A DNA stretch of 20,398 nucleotides from Chryseobacterium indologenes (GTDB taxonomy: Bacteria; Bacteroidota; Bacteroidia; Flavobacteriales; Weeksellaceae). A model generated the notes under the pieces. It made no database searches and was not told the origin of the DNA. It saw only the letters and a list, made by a program, of their open reading frames with translations. A program made the translations under genes and the position numbers. The stretch covers positions 183,121 to 203,518 of the forward strand of contig DJTE01000018.1 in NCBI GenBank assembly GCA_002439165.1, written 5' to 3'. Of this stretch, positions 7,155 to 15,136 are shown piece by piece (position 1 is the stretch's first letter; each line of letters opens with the position of its first letter).

Positions 7155-7823
7155 TTAAAATCCTGAAGGCTTATCAAGCGTCTGGACAGAACCGTCAGTT
7201 CCTCTCAGATCAGCATTTACATCACTGATATTTTGCTTTGTAATTAATCTTTTATAGGCCATCAGATAAAGATCTACCGTAAAATTATCATATGTTCCGG
7301 AAGGTGGATTGGTATTCGTGGCTATAATCCTGCTGTCTGTAAATCTCGCTTTGATATGCCATGTCCCGTTTTTTTTGAAAGCTCCAACATCCGGAGACCC
7401 CTGCATATTATCGTTAATACCGTTATTTCCATAATCCAGCATCACATTGGTAGAATTGTCATTCAGTTTGAAAGAATAGTTGTGAAGCACAACCAGAAAG
7501 TTATTGGCATCTATTTTAGTATCATAATCCGTAATTCCGTTTCCGGAAACTCCTGTAAGCGTTAGTTTAATATAATTGAATAATCCGCTGCTTTCCAATG
7601 TGGGATCGTATAACTGGAGCCCGTTTTCGGAAGTTGCCAAAAAGCTTCCTCCTGTCATGGTAGGCTCTCCGGGATTTCTCAGATATAAAGAATTGGTATA
7701 TGTTTTACCGTTCACATCAAGGGTCTCCGCAGGCTGATCCGTCTTGATTCCTACTTTACCTGTCTGGGCATTCAGCAATAATCCCAGAGTCATTATTATA
7801 GTGATATAAATTTTTTTTCTCAT
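7155..7823 (-). CDS. Secreted protein of unknown function, third of three tandem paralogues
   Basis: 222 aa, no recognised function. The signal peptide ends LNAQ near residue 20. It is followed by the head motif 'VGIKTDQPAETLDVNG'. The body carries the features shared with the two upstream genes: a strand pattern 'YDTKIDANNFLVVLHNYSF' about residues 100-118, then 'NGTWHIKARF' and 'FTVDLYLMAYKRLITK' near the C-terminus. It looks like an all-β domain. No T9SS sorting domain, lipobox or membrane helix beyond the signal. It follows the middle paralogue by 6 bases and is closed by a terminator, so the three form one operon. It is the most divergent of the three. Confidence 0.85.
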   Translation of the reverse strand: MRKKIYITIIMTLGLLLNAQTGKVGIKTDQPAETLDVNGKTYTNSLYLRNPGEPTMTGGSFLATSENGLQLYDPTLESSGLFNYIKLTLTGVSGNGITDYDTKIDANNFLVVLHNYSFKLNDNSTNVMLDYGNNGINDNMQGSPDVGAFKKNGTWHIKARFTDSRIIATNTNPPSGTYDNFTVDLYLMAYKRLITKQNISDVNADLRGTDGSVQTLDKPSGF

Positions 7824-7829
7824 ATTTTT

Positions 7830-8477
7830 TTATTGAAGCCCCAGCGGGGTATTAGCAGAAACTCCTGAATATGCCGGCGAGGCAGATGCGGAAACTGAAC
7901 CATTGAAGGTTCCCCAGTCTTTAACCAGTGATTTTTCGAAAACATTCAGCGTGAATGTCCATGTTCCGTTTTGAGAAGAGACAGTTCCTGCTCCTTTAAA
8001 ACTTAAATTCACGGCATGGTAATTTTTACCGTCTCTTGAGAGTTTGGTTACTTCGGTAGAATAGGCACCATAAGATTTCGGACTGGTACCGGTATTGGCA
8101 GCAGATACCGCATCGGTAAAAACAGCTCCTGTAATGGCAAGAACATATTTATCTGCATCCAGGCCTGTATTGAGGCTTACTACTTCATCCTGTTTTACAT
8201 TCTTCAGAACGACCGTGTACATATTCACGGGTGCCACATTACGGAGAGAAATGTCGAGCATCTTTACTTTTCCAACCGGCGAACTGTCCTTGGAACGGGT
8301 AAGAAGCAGGTAATTTCCTCTGGCCGGAGCATTTTCCGTATCTACCAGATAAGATTCCACCAGAGTTTCTCCTTCTACTTCCAGTGTTCCTTTAGGATTG
8401 GCTGTATTGATTCCCATCTGGGCTTTTATTGCTGATGAAATCAAAGCCATACCTAATAGCAGGGTAATTTTTTTCAT
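7830..8477 (-). CDS. Secreted protein of unknown function, second of three tandem paralogues
   Basis: 215 aa exported protein. The signal peptide ends IKAQ (residue 19), followed by 'MGINTANPKGTLEVEG'. Shared family features are 'NTGLDADKYVLAITGAVF' in the middle and 'NGTWTFTLNVFEKSLVKDWG' near the C-terminus, aligned with 'GTW...' and '...K' positions in both neighbours. A Ser/Ala-rich end follows (GSVSASASPAYSGVSA). No catalytic motif seen. It lies 10 bases after the first gene and 6 before the third, arguing for a single transcript and roughly matched synthesis, perhaps as subunits of one assembly; that is inference. Confidence 0.85.
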   Translation of the reverse strand: MKKITLLLGMALISSAIKAQMGINTANPKGTLEVEGETLVESYLVDTENAPARGNYLLLTRSKDSSPVGKVKMLDISLRNVAPVNMYTVVLKNVKQDEVVSLNTGLDADKYVLAITGAVFTDAVSAANTGTSPKSYGAYSTEVTKLSRDGKNYHAVNLSFKGAGTVSSQNGTWTFTLNVFEKSLVKDWGTFNGSVSASASPAYSGVSANTPLGLQ

Positions 8478-8487
8478 GTGTTTATTT

Positions 8488-9102
8488 TTATTGAATTAAG
8501 GGAGCAACGGCAGCTCCCGTAGATGAAGCCTTAAGATCCTGAGTAGAGTTTACATCTTTTGCATAAGACCGGTCGAAAACCAGCAGGTTAAGCGTCCATT
8601 CCCCCGTAGGCAATGTAGAAGCCGGGGAAAATCCCTGATAATCTGCCTTAAGCTTCCATGTTCCTGCTGTGGGATAAGCATAGATCTGCGGGACAGGTGT
8701 TACCCAGTCGGTAGAAGATCTCACAGGCTGGGTAAAGCCAAATGAGGAAATCACTACAAAAAATTTCTGAGCGTTTATTCTGGTATCAAACTGGTTTACC
8801 CAGTCTTTATCTGACGGGTCGCAGGCAATCTTAAACTGGATAAGATTGATGGGAGCCGGGGAGTTCGGAACAAAGCTATCGTTATAGGCAGTAATTTTAT
8901 TTTCAGGTGCCGGAGATTTAATAATGAAGGTATAGTTTTCATCTGCTCCGAGCTTTTCCATAGGTTTTTTGAAAACCATTCCTGAAGTTTTCATTGTTCC
9001 GTTTACAGTAAGTTCTTTTTCAGGTTTTGCCGTATTTATGCCAACCTGAGCGTTCATAAGCACAGCACTTACGACAAGCGCCATCGAAATAATTTTCGTC
9101 AT
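8488..9102 (-). CDS. Secreted protein of unknown function, first of three tandem paralogues
   Basis: 204 aa exported protein. The signal peptide ends MNAQ (residue 19), then 'VGINTAKPEKELTVNG'. The core matches its neighbours: 'FDTRINAQKFFVVISSFGF' (about 104-122), 'TAGTWKLKADYQGF' and 'GEWTLNLLVFDRSYAKDV'. The spacing of these three blocks is conserved in the third gene, which supports common descent by duplication. The family is not one I can name. It is the first gene of the operon; no canonical -7 box lies close upstream. It begins the accessory block between nusG and rplK. Confidence 0.85.
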   Translation of the reverse strand: MTKIISMALVVSAVLMNAQVGINTAKPEKELTVNGTMKTSGMVFKKPMEKLGADENYTFIIKSPAPENKITAYNDSFVPNSPAPINLIQFKIACDPSDKDWVNQFDTRINAQKFFVVISSFGFTQPVRSSTDWVTPVPQIYAYPTAGTWKLKADYQGFSPASTLPTGEWTLNLLVFDRSYAKDVNSTQDLKASSTGAAVAPLIQ

Positions 9103-9569
9103 TGGAAATGTGTGTTTATAGGTTACCTAATCTTAAGTTCTGTATTCAGTATTCCCAATTGATTTACAGATATAGGAAAGACCCTACTCCTGCAAAGCAT
9201 AGTATTCAATTGTGGACATGTAAAATTGTATGGATTAGTTGGGCAATAACCTACAAGAAGCATGCCACATGAATAATAATCAAAAAATAATTATTTATTA
9301 TGAATAAAACAATTAACTTAATTCAAAAACATTAAATGAAAATCAAAAATAACACAAATAAATAACAAATCATCAACAACAAAAAGAGTATTCGTGCAGA
9401 TTGATAATGAATCAGGAGTAATATTGGAAAGCGCTCAATTCAAATGAAGCAGATATTAAGGAAATTGAAATCAGAGAGACCGTACCAGGTAAAAAGACTG
9501 TCTTTTTTGATATATTATGAAAATAAAAATGTAATGAAGGGTGATATAAAAAAGCGAAGAAAAAGGTAT
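9103..9569. other. AT-rich gene-free region upstream of the three-paralogue operon
   Basis: Should hold the promoter of the 9102-7155 operon. The best -7 match is TATTTTTG at 9351-9344 (minus), with a TTG 22 bases further upstream, but it is 242 bases from the start codon and in sequence so AT-rich that chance is likely. A short perfect inverted repeat, AAAAAGA-CTG-TCTTTTT, lies at 9491-9507 and may be a second, weak terminator. The plus-strand frame at 9444-9644 has no credible content. Confidence 0.5.
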
Positions 9570-9599
9570 AAAAAAAGACCGCTTGTTCAGCAGTCTTTT
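9570..9599 (-). terminator. Intrinsic terminator after nusG
   Basis: AAAAGAC (9573-9579) pairs with GTCTTTT (9593-9599), with two further inner GC pairs after a mismatch. On the minus strand the stem runs into a 7-base T tract (9576-9570). It starts about 20 bases after the nusG stop codon, so nusG is the end of its transcript and is uncoupled from rplK. Confidence 0.75.
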
Positions 9600-9619
9600 A
9601 TATTTTATTGTAAGTTGTA

Positions 9620-10162
9620 TTATACTTTTTCAACTTGCATATAGCTCAGTTCCATTGGAGTCTTTCTACCGAAGATCAATACAGAAACTTCAATTTTCTT
9701 TTTGTCTTCAAGGATTTTTTCAACTGTACCGTTGAATCCGTTGAAAGGCCCGTCAATTACTTTAACGTTCTCTCCTACTACATATGGAATCTCAACGTCG
9801 CTTGCAAATTCTGAAAGTTCATCCATTCTTCCAAGCATTCTGTTCACTTCAGATTTTCTCATCGGAACAGGATCTCCTCCTTTTGTTAAGCTTAAGAAAG
9901 AAATTACACCGGGAATATTTTTGATAACGTGAGGAATTTCTCCCATCAGATCAGCTTCGATCATCAGGTAACCAGGATAGTAAGGTCTTTCTTTAGGAAC
10001 CTTTTTACCGTTCCTGATCTGAATAACCTTTTCCATAGGAATAACCACCTGAGTAACGTACTGTTCAAACCCTAAACGTTTGATTTCCGTCTCAATATAG
10101 TTTTTCACTTTATTTTCCTGTCCGCTGATTGCTTTCAGCACATACCATTTCAATTCGCTCAT
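9620..10162 (-). CDS. nusG: Transcription termination/antitermination protein NusG
   Basis: Binds the RNA polymerase clamp, promotes processive elongation and links transcription to Rho or the ribosome. At 180 aa it is full length: NGN domain about residues 1-110 ('WYVLKAISGQENKVKNYIE', 'RPYYPGYLMIEADL', 'IPGVISFLS'), then the KOW domain from about 125 ('VGENVKVIDGPFNGFNGTVEKI') to the C-terminus. The start at 10162 is the standard MSELKWYV. It follows secE by 20 bases, the usual pairing, but ends in its own terminator instead of leading into rplK. Confidence 0.98.
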   Translation of the reverse strand: MSELKWYVLKAISGQENKVKNYIETEIKRLGFEQYVTQVVIPMEKVIQIRNGKKVPKERPYYPGYLMIEADLMGEIPHVIKNIPGVISFLSLTKGGDPVPMRKSEVNRMLGRMDELSEFASDVEIPYVVGENVKVIDGPFNGFNGTVEKILEDKKKIEVSVLIFGRKTPMELSYMQVEKV

Positions 10163-10182
10163 TATGGGAAAATACTTTTGTT

Positions 10183-10389
10183 TTAGTTGAACACGTTAAT
10201 TAGCATTCCAATTATGTTGCTGATTGCTTTAGAAAACAATTCATCAACTCCAAAGGTAAATAATGCCAGGATTACAGTCGCAATAGTCACTACGATTGTA
10301 GAAGACTGAAGGTCAGCCCACTTTGGCCATTCAACTTTATGTCTGAATTCGTTATAAGAACCTTTTAAAAAATCGACAAATGAACTCAT
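10183..10389 (-). CDS. secE: Preprotein translocase subunit SecE
   Basis: Small essential subunit that clamps the SecYEG channel in the inner membrane. At 68 aa it is the short, single-helix form typical of most bacteria (E. coli SecE has three helices). The conserved amphipathic segment 'YNEFRHKVEWPKWADLQSSTIVV' begins at about residue 12 and is followed by one membrane helix (about 31-53). It lies 12 bases after tRNA-Trp and 20 bases before nusG. Confidence 0.97.
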   Translation of the reverse strand: MSSFVDFLKGSYNEFRHKVEWPKWADLQSSTIVVTIATVILALFTFGVDELFSKAISNIIGMLINVFN

Positions 10390-10401
10390 AATTTATATTT
10401 G

Positions 10402-10472
10402 CACGGGCACTAGGATTCGAACCCAGATCAACGGTTTTGGAGACCGGTATCCTACCATTGGACGATGCCCGT
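10402..10472 (-). tRNA. tRNA-Trp (CCA anticodon)
   Basis: The minus strand folds as a cloverleaf: acceptor ACGGGCA (10472-10466) with TGCCCGT (10409-10403), discriminator G at 10402, T arm CTGGG-TTCGAAT-CCTAG, and anticodon CCA at 10440-10438. The 3' CCA is not encoded. The outermost pair of the anticodon stem is a C/U mismatch. It sits between tuf and secE, a conserved location. Confidence 0.95.
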
Positions 10473-10477
10473 AGATT

Positions 10478-10515
10478 AAAAAGCTCCGTAAAGAAGTTCC
10501 TTACGGAAGCTTTTT
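10478..10515 (-). terminator. Terminator-like hairpin between tuf and tRNA-Trp
   Basis: AAAAAGCTCCGTAA (10478-10491) pairs with TTACGG-A-AGCTTTTT (10501-10515) with one bulged A and a 9-base loop. On the minus strand it ends in a T run 6 bases before the 5' end of tRNA-Trp and begins 16 bases after the tuf stop. Full termination would cut off tRNA-Trp, secE and nusG, so it may be leaky or act in RNA processing. Confidence 0.75.
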
Positions 10516-10530
10516 ATATTTTTAAGATAA

Positions 10531-11718
10531 TTACTCGATGATTTCAGTAACCTGACCTGCACCAACTGTTCTACCTCCTTCTCTGATCGCGAATCTAAGA
10601 CCCTCGTTAAGAGCGATTGGCTGAAGCAATTCTACAGTGATTGTTAAGTTATCACCAGGCATTACCATTTCTACACCTTCTGGTAAGAAGATCTCACCTG
10701 TAACGTCAGTAGTTCTTACGTAGAACTGAGGACGGTATTTGTTGTGGAATGGAGTGTGACGTCCACCTTCTTCTTTAGAAAGGATATAAACCTCAGCTTT
10801 GAATTTTTTGTGTGGTTTAACAGAATCTTTCTTAGCGATAACCATACCTCTCTTGATGTCAGTTTTTTCAATACCTCTCAACAATAGACCTACGTTATCA
10901 CCAGCTTCACCTCTGTCTAGGATTTTTCTGAACATCTCAACCCCTGTAATTGTAGAAGTTAATTTTTCATCACCCATACCAACGATATCAACCGGATCAC
11001 CAGTGTTGATAACACCAGCCTCGATTCTACCAGTTGCAACAGTACCTCTACCTGTAATAGAGAATACGTCTTCGATTGGCATCAAGAATGGCTTATCCTG
11101 ATCTCTTACAGGCTGCTCGATCCAAGTATCAACTGCTTCCATTAATTCTTCAACAGTTTTCACCCACTTCTCGTCTCCGTTAAGAGCACCAAGAGCAGAT
11201 CCCTGGATTACTGGAGAGTTATCTCCGTCATATTCGTAAGTAGATAATAAATCTCTAAGTTCTAATTCAACAAGCTCTAAAAGCTCAGCATCATCCACCA
11301 TGTCAACCTTGTTCATGAAAACAACGATTCTTGGTACGTTTACCTGACGGCAAAGAAGGATGTGCTCTCTAGTTTGAGGCATTGGTCCATCAGTTGCAGC
11401 ACATACTAAGATTGCTCCATCCATCTGAGCAGCACCAGTTACCATGTTCTTTACATAGTCGGCGTGACCTGGACAGTCAACGTGAGCATAGTGTCTGTTT
11501 TCAGTTTCGTACTCGATGTGAGCTGTATTAATAGTGATACCTCTTTCTTTTTCTTCTGGAGCAGAGTCAATTGCAGAGAAGTCTTTTTTCTCAGCAAGAC
11601 CTTTGTTAGCTAATACACTACTGATAGCAGCAGTAAGTGTAGTTTTACCATGGTCAACGTGACCAATAGTACCAATGTTCAAGTGTGGTTTGTTACGATT
11701 AAACGTTTCCTTTGCCAT
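10531..11718 (-). CDS. tuf: Translation elongation factor Tu
   Basis: GTPase that delivers aminoacyl-tRNA to the ribosomal A site. At 395 aa it is full length and intact. The G domain shows the P loop GHVDHGKT (19-26), switch I 'RGITINTAHIEYE' (59-71), DCPGH (81-85) and NKVD (136-139). Domains 2 and 3 follow, with 'ITGRGTVATGRIE' and the C-terminal 'IREGGRTVGAGQVTEI'. It is preceded by a promoter of its own and ends at a hairpin before tRNA-Trp. In many bacteria it follows the tRNA-Gly/tRNA-Thr genes directly; here an 8-kb efflux module lies between. Confidence 0.99.
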   Translation of the reverse strand: MAKETFNRNKPHLNIGTIGHVDHGKTTLTAAISSVLANKGLAEKKDFSAIDSAPEEKERGITINTAHIEYETENRHYAHVDCPGHADYVKNMVTGAAQMDGAILVCAATDGPMPQTREHILLCRQVNVPRIVVFMNKVDMVDDAELLELVELELRDLLSTYEYDGDNSPVIQGSALGALNGDEKWVKTVEELMEAVDTWIEQPVRDQDKPFLMPIEDVFSITGRGTVATGRIEAGVINTGDPVDIVGMGDEKLTSTITGVEMFRKILDRGEAGDNVGLLLRGIEKTDIKRGMVIAKKDSVKPHKKFKAEVYILSKEEGGRHTPFHNKYRPQFYVRTTDVTGEIFLPEGVEMVMPGDNLTITVELLQPIALNEGLRFAIREGGRTVGAGQVTEIIE

Positions 11719-11761
11719 GATTTAAAATTATTTATTTATTGTTTTTCAAATTTTCGGTGTG

Positions 11762-11788
11762 CAAATATAATGAATTTTTAAATACCAA
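11762..11788 (-). promoter_or_regulatory. Promoter of tuf (Bacteroidota type)
   Basis: On the minus strand TATATTTG (11769-11762) matches the TAnnTTTG -7 box exactly, with TTTTGG about 16 bases upstream (near 11790-11785) as the -33 element, slightly closer than the usual ~19. A second -7-like box, TAAATTTG, occurs at 11873-11866 without a clear -33 partner. The leader before the tuf ATG would be about 40 bases. Confidence 0.55.
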
Positions 11789-11916
11789 AACCTTTTTAAT
11801 AAAAAAAAGTTTCAATATTCAAATCCAATGAAGTACAAACCTTATATTTCAATGTATTGAGACTGCAAATTTACATAAATTTCCGGATTGAGAAAAACTT
11901 TGTGAAACCTTTTATG

Positions 11917-11946
11917 AAAAAGCCTGAAATACAGAATATTTCAGGC
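11917..11946 (-). terminator. Intrinsic terminator of the RND efflux operon
   Basis: GCCTGAAAT (11922-11930) and ATTTCAGGC (11938-11946) are perfect reverse complements with a 7-base loop; on the minus strand TTTTT follows immediately. It starts 29 bases after the pump gene's stop codon and insulates tuf from the efflux operon. Confidence 0.9.
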
Positions 11947-11975
11947 CCAATTAAATATAATATAAATGAAAGAAA

Positions 11976-14900
11976 CTAGATCTGCTGGGACTTTTTCGTC
12001 CTGTTGAAGATCCAGAAAATGATCGGAAAGATGAGTAACGTAAGAACCGTTGCCGTAATAAGTCCTCCGATAATGACAATAGCCAGAGGTTTCTGGGATT
12101 CTGACCCGATACCGGTAGACAAGGCAGCCGGCATCAGGCCGATAGATGCCATAAGCGCTGTCATAATCACAGGTCTGGTTCTGGATTTTACACCACTTAG
12201 AATAGCATCGTCTATGGTGAGACCGTTTTTCACATTCTGATGGAATTCTGTGATCAGGATTACCCCGTTCTGGATACAGATTCCCAAAAGCGCAATCATC
12301 CCGACTCCCGCAGAAATTCCAAAATTCATTCCTGTAACATGGAGGGCAATAATCCCACCGATCAGGGCAAAAGGCACATTCGCCAGCACCAGAAGAGAAT
12401 CTTTCATGTTTCCAAACAGGATAAACAGTAAAAAGAAGATCATCAGAATGCTTACGGGTACTACCTGGGCAAGCCTGTGAGAGGCTCTCTGCTGGTTTTC
12501 AAACTGCCCTGTCCATCCGATGGAATACCCGTCCGGAAGTTCAATATTCGCTACTTTTTTCTGGGCATCGGCAATGGTACTTCCCAAATCGCGGTCTCGG
12601 ATCGAGAATTTCACCCCAATATATCTTTTGATATCATCCCTGTAAATAAAGGCGGCCCCGTTATCTTTCACAATATTGCTGATCTCTTTTAACGGAATCT
12701 TCGCTCCGTCCTGCGTAGGCACCATCAGGGAAGCAATATCATTTTCATCTTTTCTGTATTCCTGGGAATAACGGAGACGGATCGGAAATTTTCTTTCGCC
12801 GTCGAACATTTCCGAAGCGGTTTTTCCTCCGAAGGCCATTTCCAGCACTGCCTGTGCATCTGCGGGCATCACTCCGTAAGCTGCCATTTTATCTCTGTCC
12901 AGAACAACGCTCACTTCCGGCTGTCCGATATTTTTAATAATCCCGGGATCTTTTACCCCTTCTACATTTTTGATCTGTGCCAGCACTTCTTCTGCCAGCT
13001 TATCCAGGGTTTCCAGATTATCTCCGTATATCTTGATTCCGTTTTCCGCTTTGAATCCGGCTACGGCTTCCGCTACGTTATCGGAGATCGGCTGTGAATA
13101 ATTGAAGGTAATTCCCTGGTAATTTCTGAGTTTTTTATCGATCTCATCGATCAGTTCTTCATAGCTGATGTTGCGTTTCCATTCTTCTTTAGGTTTGAGG
13201 TTGACGGCAAACTGTACAAATCCGAATCCATTCGGATCTGTTCCGTCGTTGCTTCGCCCAGTCTGTGCCAGAACATCTGTAACTTCCGGTACACTCATAA
13301 TATCTTTTTTGAGAAGGTCTGCTGTTTTCAGTGATTCCTTCAATGATGAGCTCATGGGCATTTCCGCAGTGATCCATAGCGAACCTTCATTCAGCTGCGG
13401 CAGGAATTCTGTTCCTAAAAATTTTCCGGAGAATAATGTGACTCCAAGAAATGCAATGGCCACGATAAGGCTCATCTTTTTATGTTTAAAAGTATAGTTG
13501 AAACCTTTTAAAACAATCCGGTCCCAGAAATTCACAAACGGGTTATTCTTTTCTTTTACATTTTTATTCAATAAAATATGGGAAAGAACCGGAACCAGGG
13601 TCAGGGTGAATATTAATGCTCCCATCAGGGCAAAACCTAAAGTAAAGGCTAAAGGCGAAAACATCTTCCCTTCTACTTTCTGGAATGAGAAAATAGGAAT
13701 CAGAGAGGTAATGATGATCAGCTTTGAGAAGAAAATGGCCTTTCCAAGACCGGTTCCCGTCTGTTTGATCCAGCCTCCTTTTGCGAGTTTGTTGAATTTT
13801 TCGGTTCCGTATTTATGTGCTTTATGGTCGAGCATTACAAAGAGTCCTTCTACCATGACGACGGCACCGTCTATAATAATCCCGAAATCCACGGCTCCCA
13901 GGGAAAGAAGGTTGGCACTCATTCCTGCCAGTTTTAAGCATAAAAAGGCAAACAACAGGGACAGGGGAATGATAATGGAAACGATCAGGGTTGTTCTCCA
14001 GTCGGCCATAAAGATCAGAACGATTACCGTTACCAGCACAATCCCTTCGATCAGGTTGTGCATTACGGTATGGGTGGTAAAATCCATCAGGTTATCCCTG
14101 TCGTAGAAGGTAACCATTTTTACGTCTTTCGGAAGGATCTTTTCGTTGAGTTCTTTAATTTTCGCTTTTACGCCTACCAGAACTTCTCTCGGGTTTTCCC
14201 CTTTTCTCATCACCACGATTCCTTCCACGGTATCGTCATGATTGTTCAGAGCTGCCTGCCCTACTCTTGGCATAGAACTTTCATGAACATCCGCTACATT
14301 CTTTACCAGAACCGGGTTACCGCTGTCGTTGTGTATGGTGATATTTCCGATATCGGATATGGATTTTACCAGACCGATTCCTCTTACCACATAAGCCTGC
14401 CCGTTCTTTTCTATAACATCTCCCCCCACATTCAGGTTGCTTTTGGTAACGGCATCATATACCTGGAGAGGGGTGAGGTTGTATTTATCGAGTGCCCGCG
14501 GGTCGATGCTTAATTCAAAAACTTTATCCTGTCCTCCGAAAACGTTGATGTCTGCCACTCCGGGAACTCCTCTTAACGCACGGTCGATGACCCAGTTCTG
14601 AAGGGTAAGCAGCTCTCTGGAATCTTTGGTTTTACTTTCCAGGGTATATCTGAAAATTTCACCGGTTGGCCCGTAGGGTGGCTGAACTTCAGGATCTACC
14701 TCATCAGGAAGGCTAATGGTTCTTAACTGGTTGTTGACCTGATTTCTGGCAAAAGTATCATCCACCCCGTCGTCAAACAGAATTTTAACGATGGAAAGCC
14801 CAAACATGGTGGTACTTCTTACGCTTGTTTTCTTCTGAACCGGGCTCATGGCCAATTCGATGGGAGTGGTGACGAAACGTTCGACTTCTTCGGCACTCCG

Positions 14901-15074
14901 TCCATTCCATTGGGTTATGATGACAATCTGGGTATTGGTAACATCAGGAAAAGCTTCAATGGGCATATTTTTGAAACTGATAAATCCTGATATAGCCAAA
15001 ATAGCCACCCAGATAAAGGTAAATGCTTTGTTCTTTAAGGAGAAAGCAATTATATTTTTAATAAATTTATTCAT
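11976..15074 (-). CDS. czcA: RND heavy-metal efflux pump, CzcA/CusA family
   Basis: Inner-membrane proton-driven pump of the heavy-metal efflux branch of RND transporters, 1032 aa, the usual full length. It starts with the typical 'FIWVAILAISGFISFKNMPIEAFPDVTNTQ' region, then a large periplasmic loop, six helices, a second loop and six helices. In the fourth membrane helix, DFGIIIDGAVVMVEG (396-410) keeps the acidic residues Asp396, Asp402 and Glu409 in the spacing essential for proton transport in CzcA. This DFG...DGA form points to divalent ions (Zn, Co, Cd, Ni) and away from the Cu/Ag type, which has a different motif; the last residue is Gly where most have Asn. It is the last gene of a channel-adaptor-pump operon, 62 bases after the adaptor, followed by a terminator. 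Ion specificity is inferred. Confidence 0.95.
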   Translation of the reverse strand: MNKFIKNIIAFSLKNKAFTFIWVAILAISGFISFKNMPIEAFPDVTNTQIVIITQWNGRSAEEVERFVTTPIELAMSPVQKKTSVRSTTMFGLSIVKILFDDGVDDTFARNQVNNQLRTISLPDEVDPEVQPPYGPTGEIFRYTLESKTKDSRELLTLQNWVIDRALRGVPGVADINVFGGQDKVFELSIDPRALDKYNLTPLQVYDAVTKSNLNVGGDVIEKNGQAYVVRGIGLVKSISDIGNITIHNDSGNPVLVKNVADVHESSMPRVGQAALNNHDDTVEGIVVMRKGENPREVLVGVKAKIKELNEKILPKDVKMVTFYDRDNLMDFTTHTVMHNLIEGIVLVTVIVLIFMADWRTTLIVSIIIPLSLLFAFLCLKLAGMSANLLSLGAVDFGIIIDGAVVMVEGLFVMLDHKAHKYGTEKFNKLAKGGWIKQTGTGLGKAIFFSKLIIITSLIPIFSFQKVEGKMFSPLAFTLGFALMGALIFTLTLVPVLSHILLNKNVKEKNNPFVNFWDRIVLKGFNYTFKHKKMSLIVAIAFLGVTLFSGKFLGTEFLPQLNEGSLWITAEMPMSSSLKESLKTADLLKKDIMSVPEVTDVLAQTGRSNDGTDPNGFGFVQFAVNLKPKEEWKRNISYEELIDEIDKKLRNYQGITFNYSQPISDNVAEAVAGFKAENGIKIYGDNLETLDKLAEEVLAQIKNVEGVKDPGIIKNIGQPEVSVVLDRDKMAAYGVMPADAQAVLEMAFGGKTASEMFDGERKFPIRLRYSQEYRKDENDIASLMVPTQDGAKIPLKEISNIVKDNGAAFIYRDDIKRYIGVKFSIRDRDLGSTIADAQKKVANIELPDGYSIGWTGQFENQQRASHRLAQVVPVSILMIFFLLFILFGNMKDSLLVLANVPFALIGGIIALHVTGMNFGISAGVGMIALLGICIQNGVILITEFHQNVKNGLTIDDAILSGVKSRTRPVIMTALMASIGLMPAALSTGIGSESQKPLAIVIIGGLITATVLTLLIFPIIFWIFNRTKKSQQI

Positions 15075-15136
15075 GATGGATTACATTGATGACCTAAAAA
15101 AGCCGTTGAAAGAATTTTAAAACAGTGTTTAAAAAA

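Noticed and set aside
6133..9102. Secreted-protein block as a prophage remnant because of fibre-like motifs
   Set aside because: No phage structural, lysis, integrase or replication genes; all proteins have Sec signal peptides, which phage fibres lack, and these head motifs are common in Bacteroidota exported proteins.
9444..9644. 66-aa plus-strand frame overlapping the 3' end of nusG
   Set aside because: It is Lys/Arg/Tyr-rich low-complexity translation of A-rich DNA and runs across the nusG terminator and into the nusG coding region on the other strand.
13498..14106. 202-aa plus-strand frame inside the RND pump gene
   Set aside because: Antisense shadow of a clear, full-length pump gene; no independent domain or start context.
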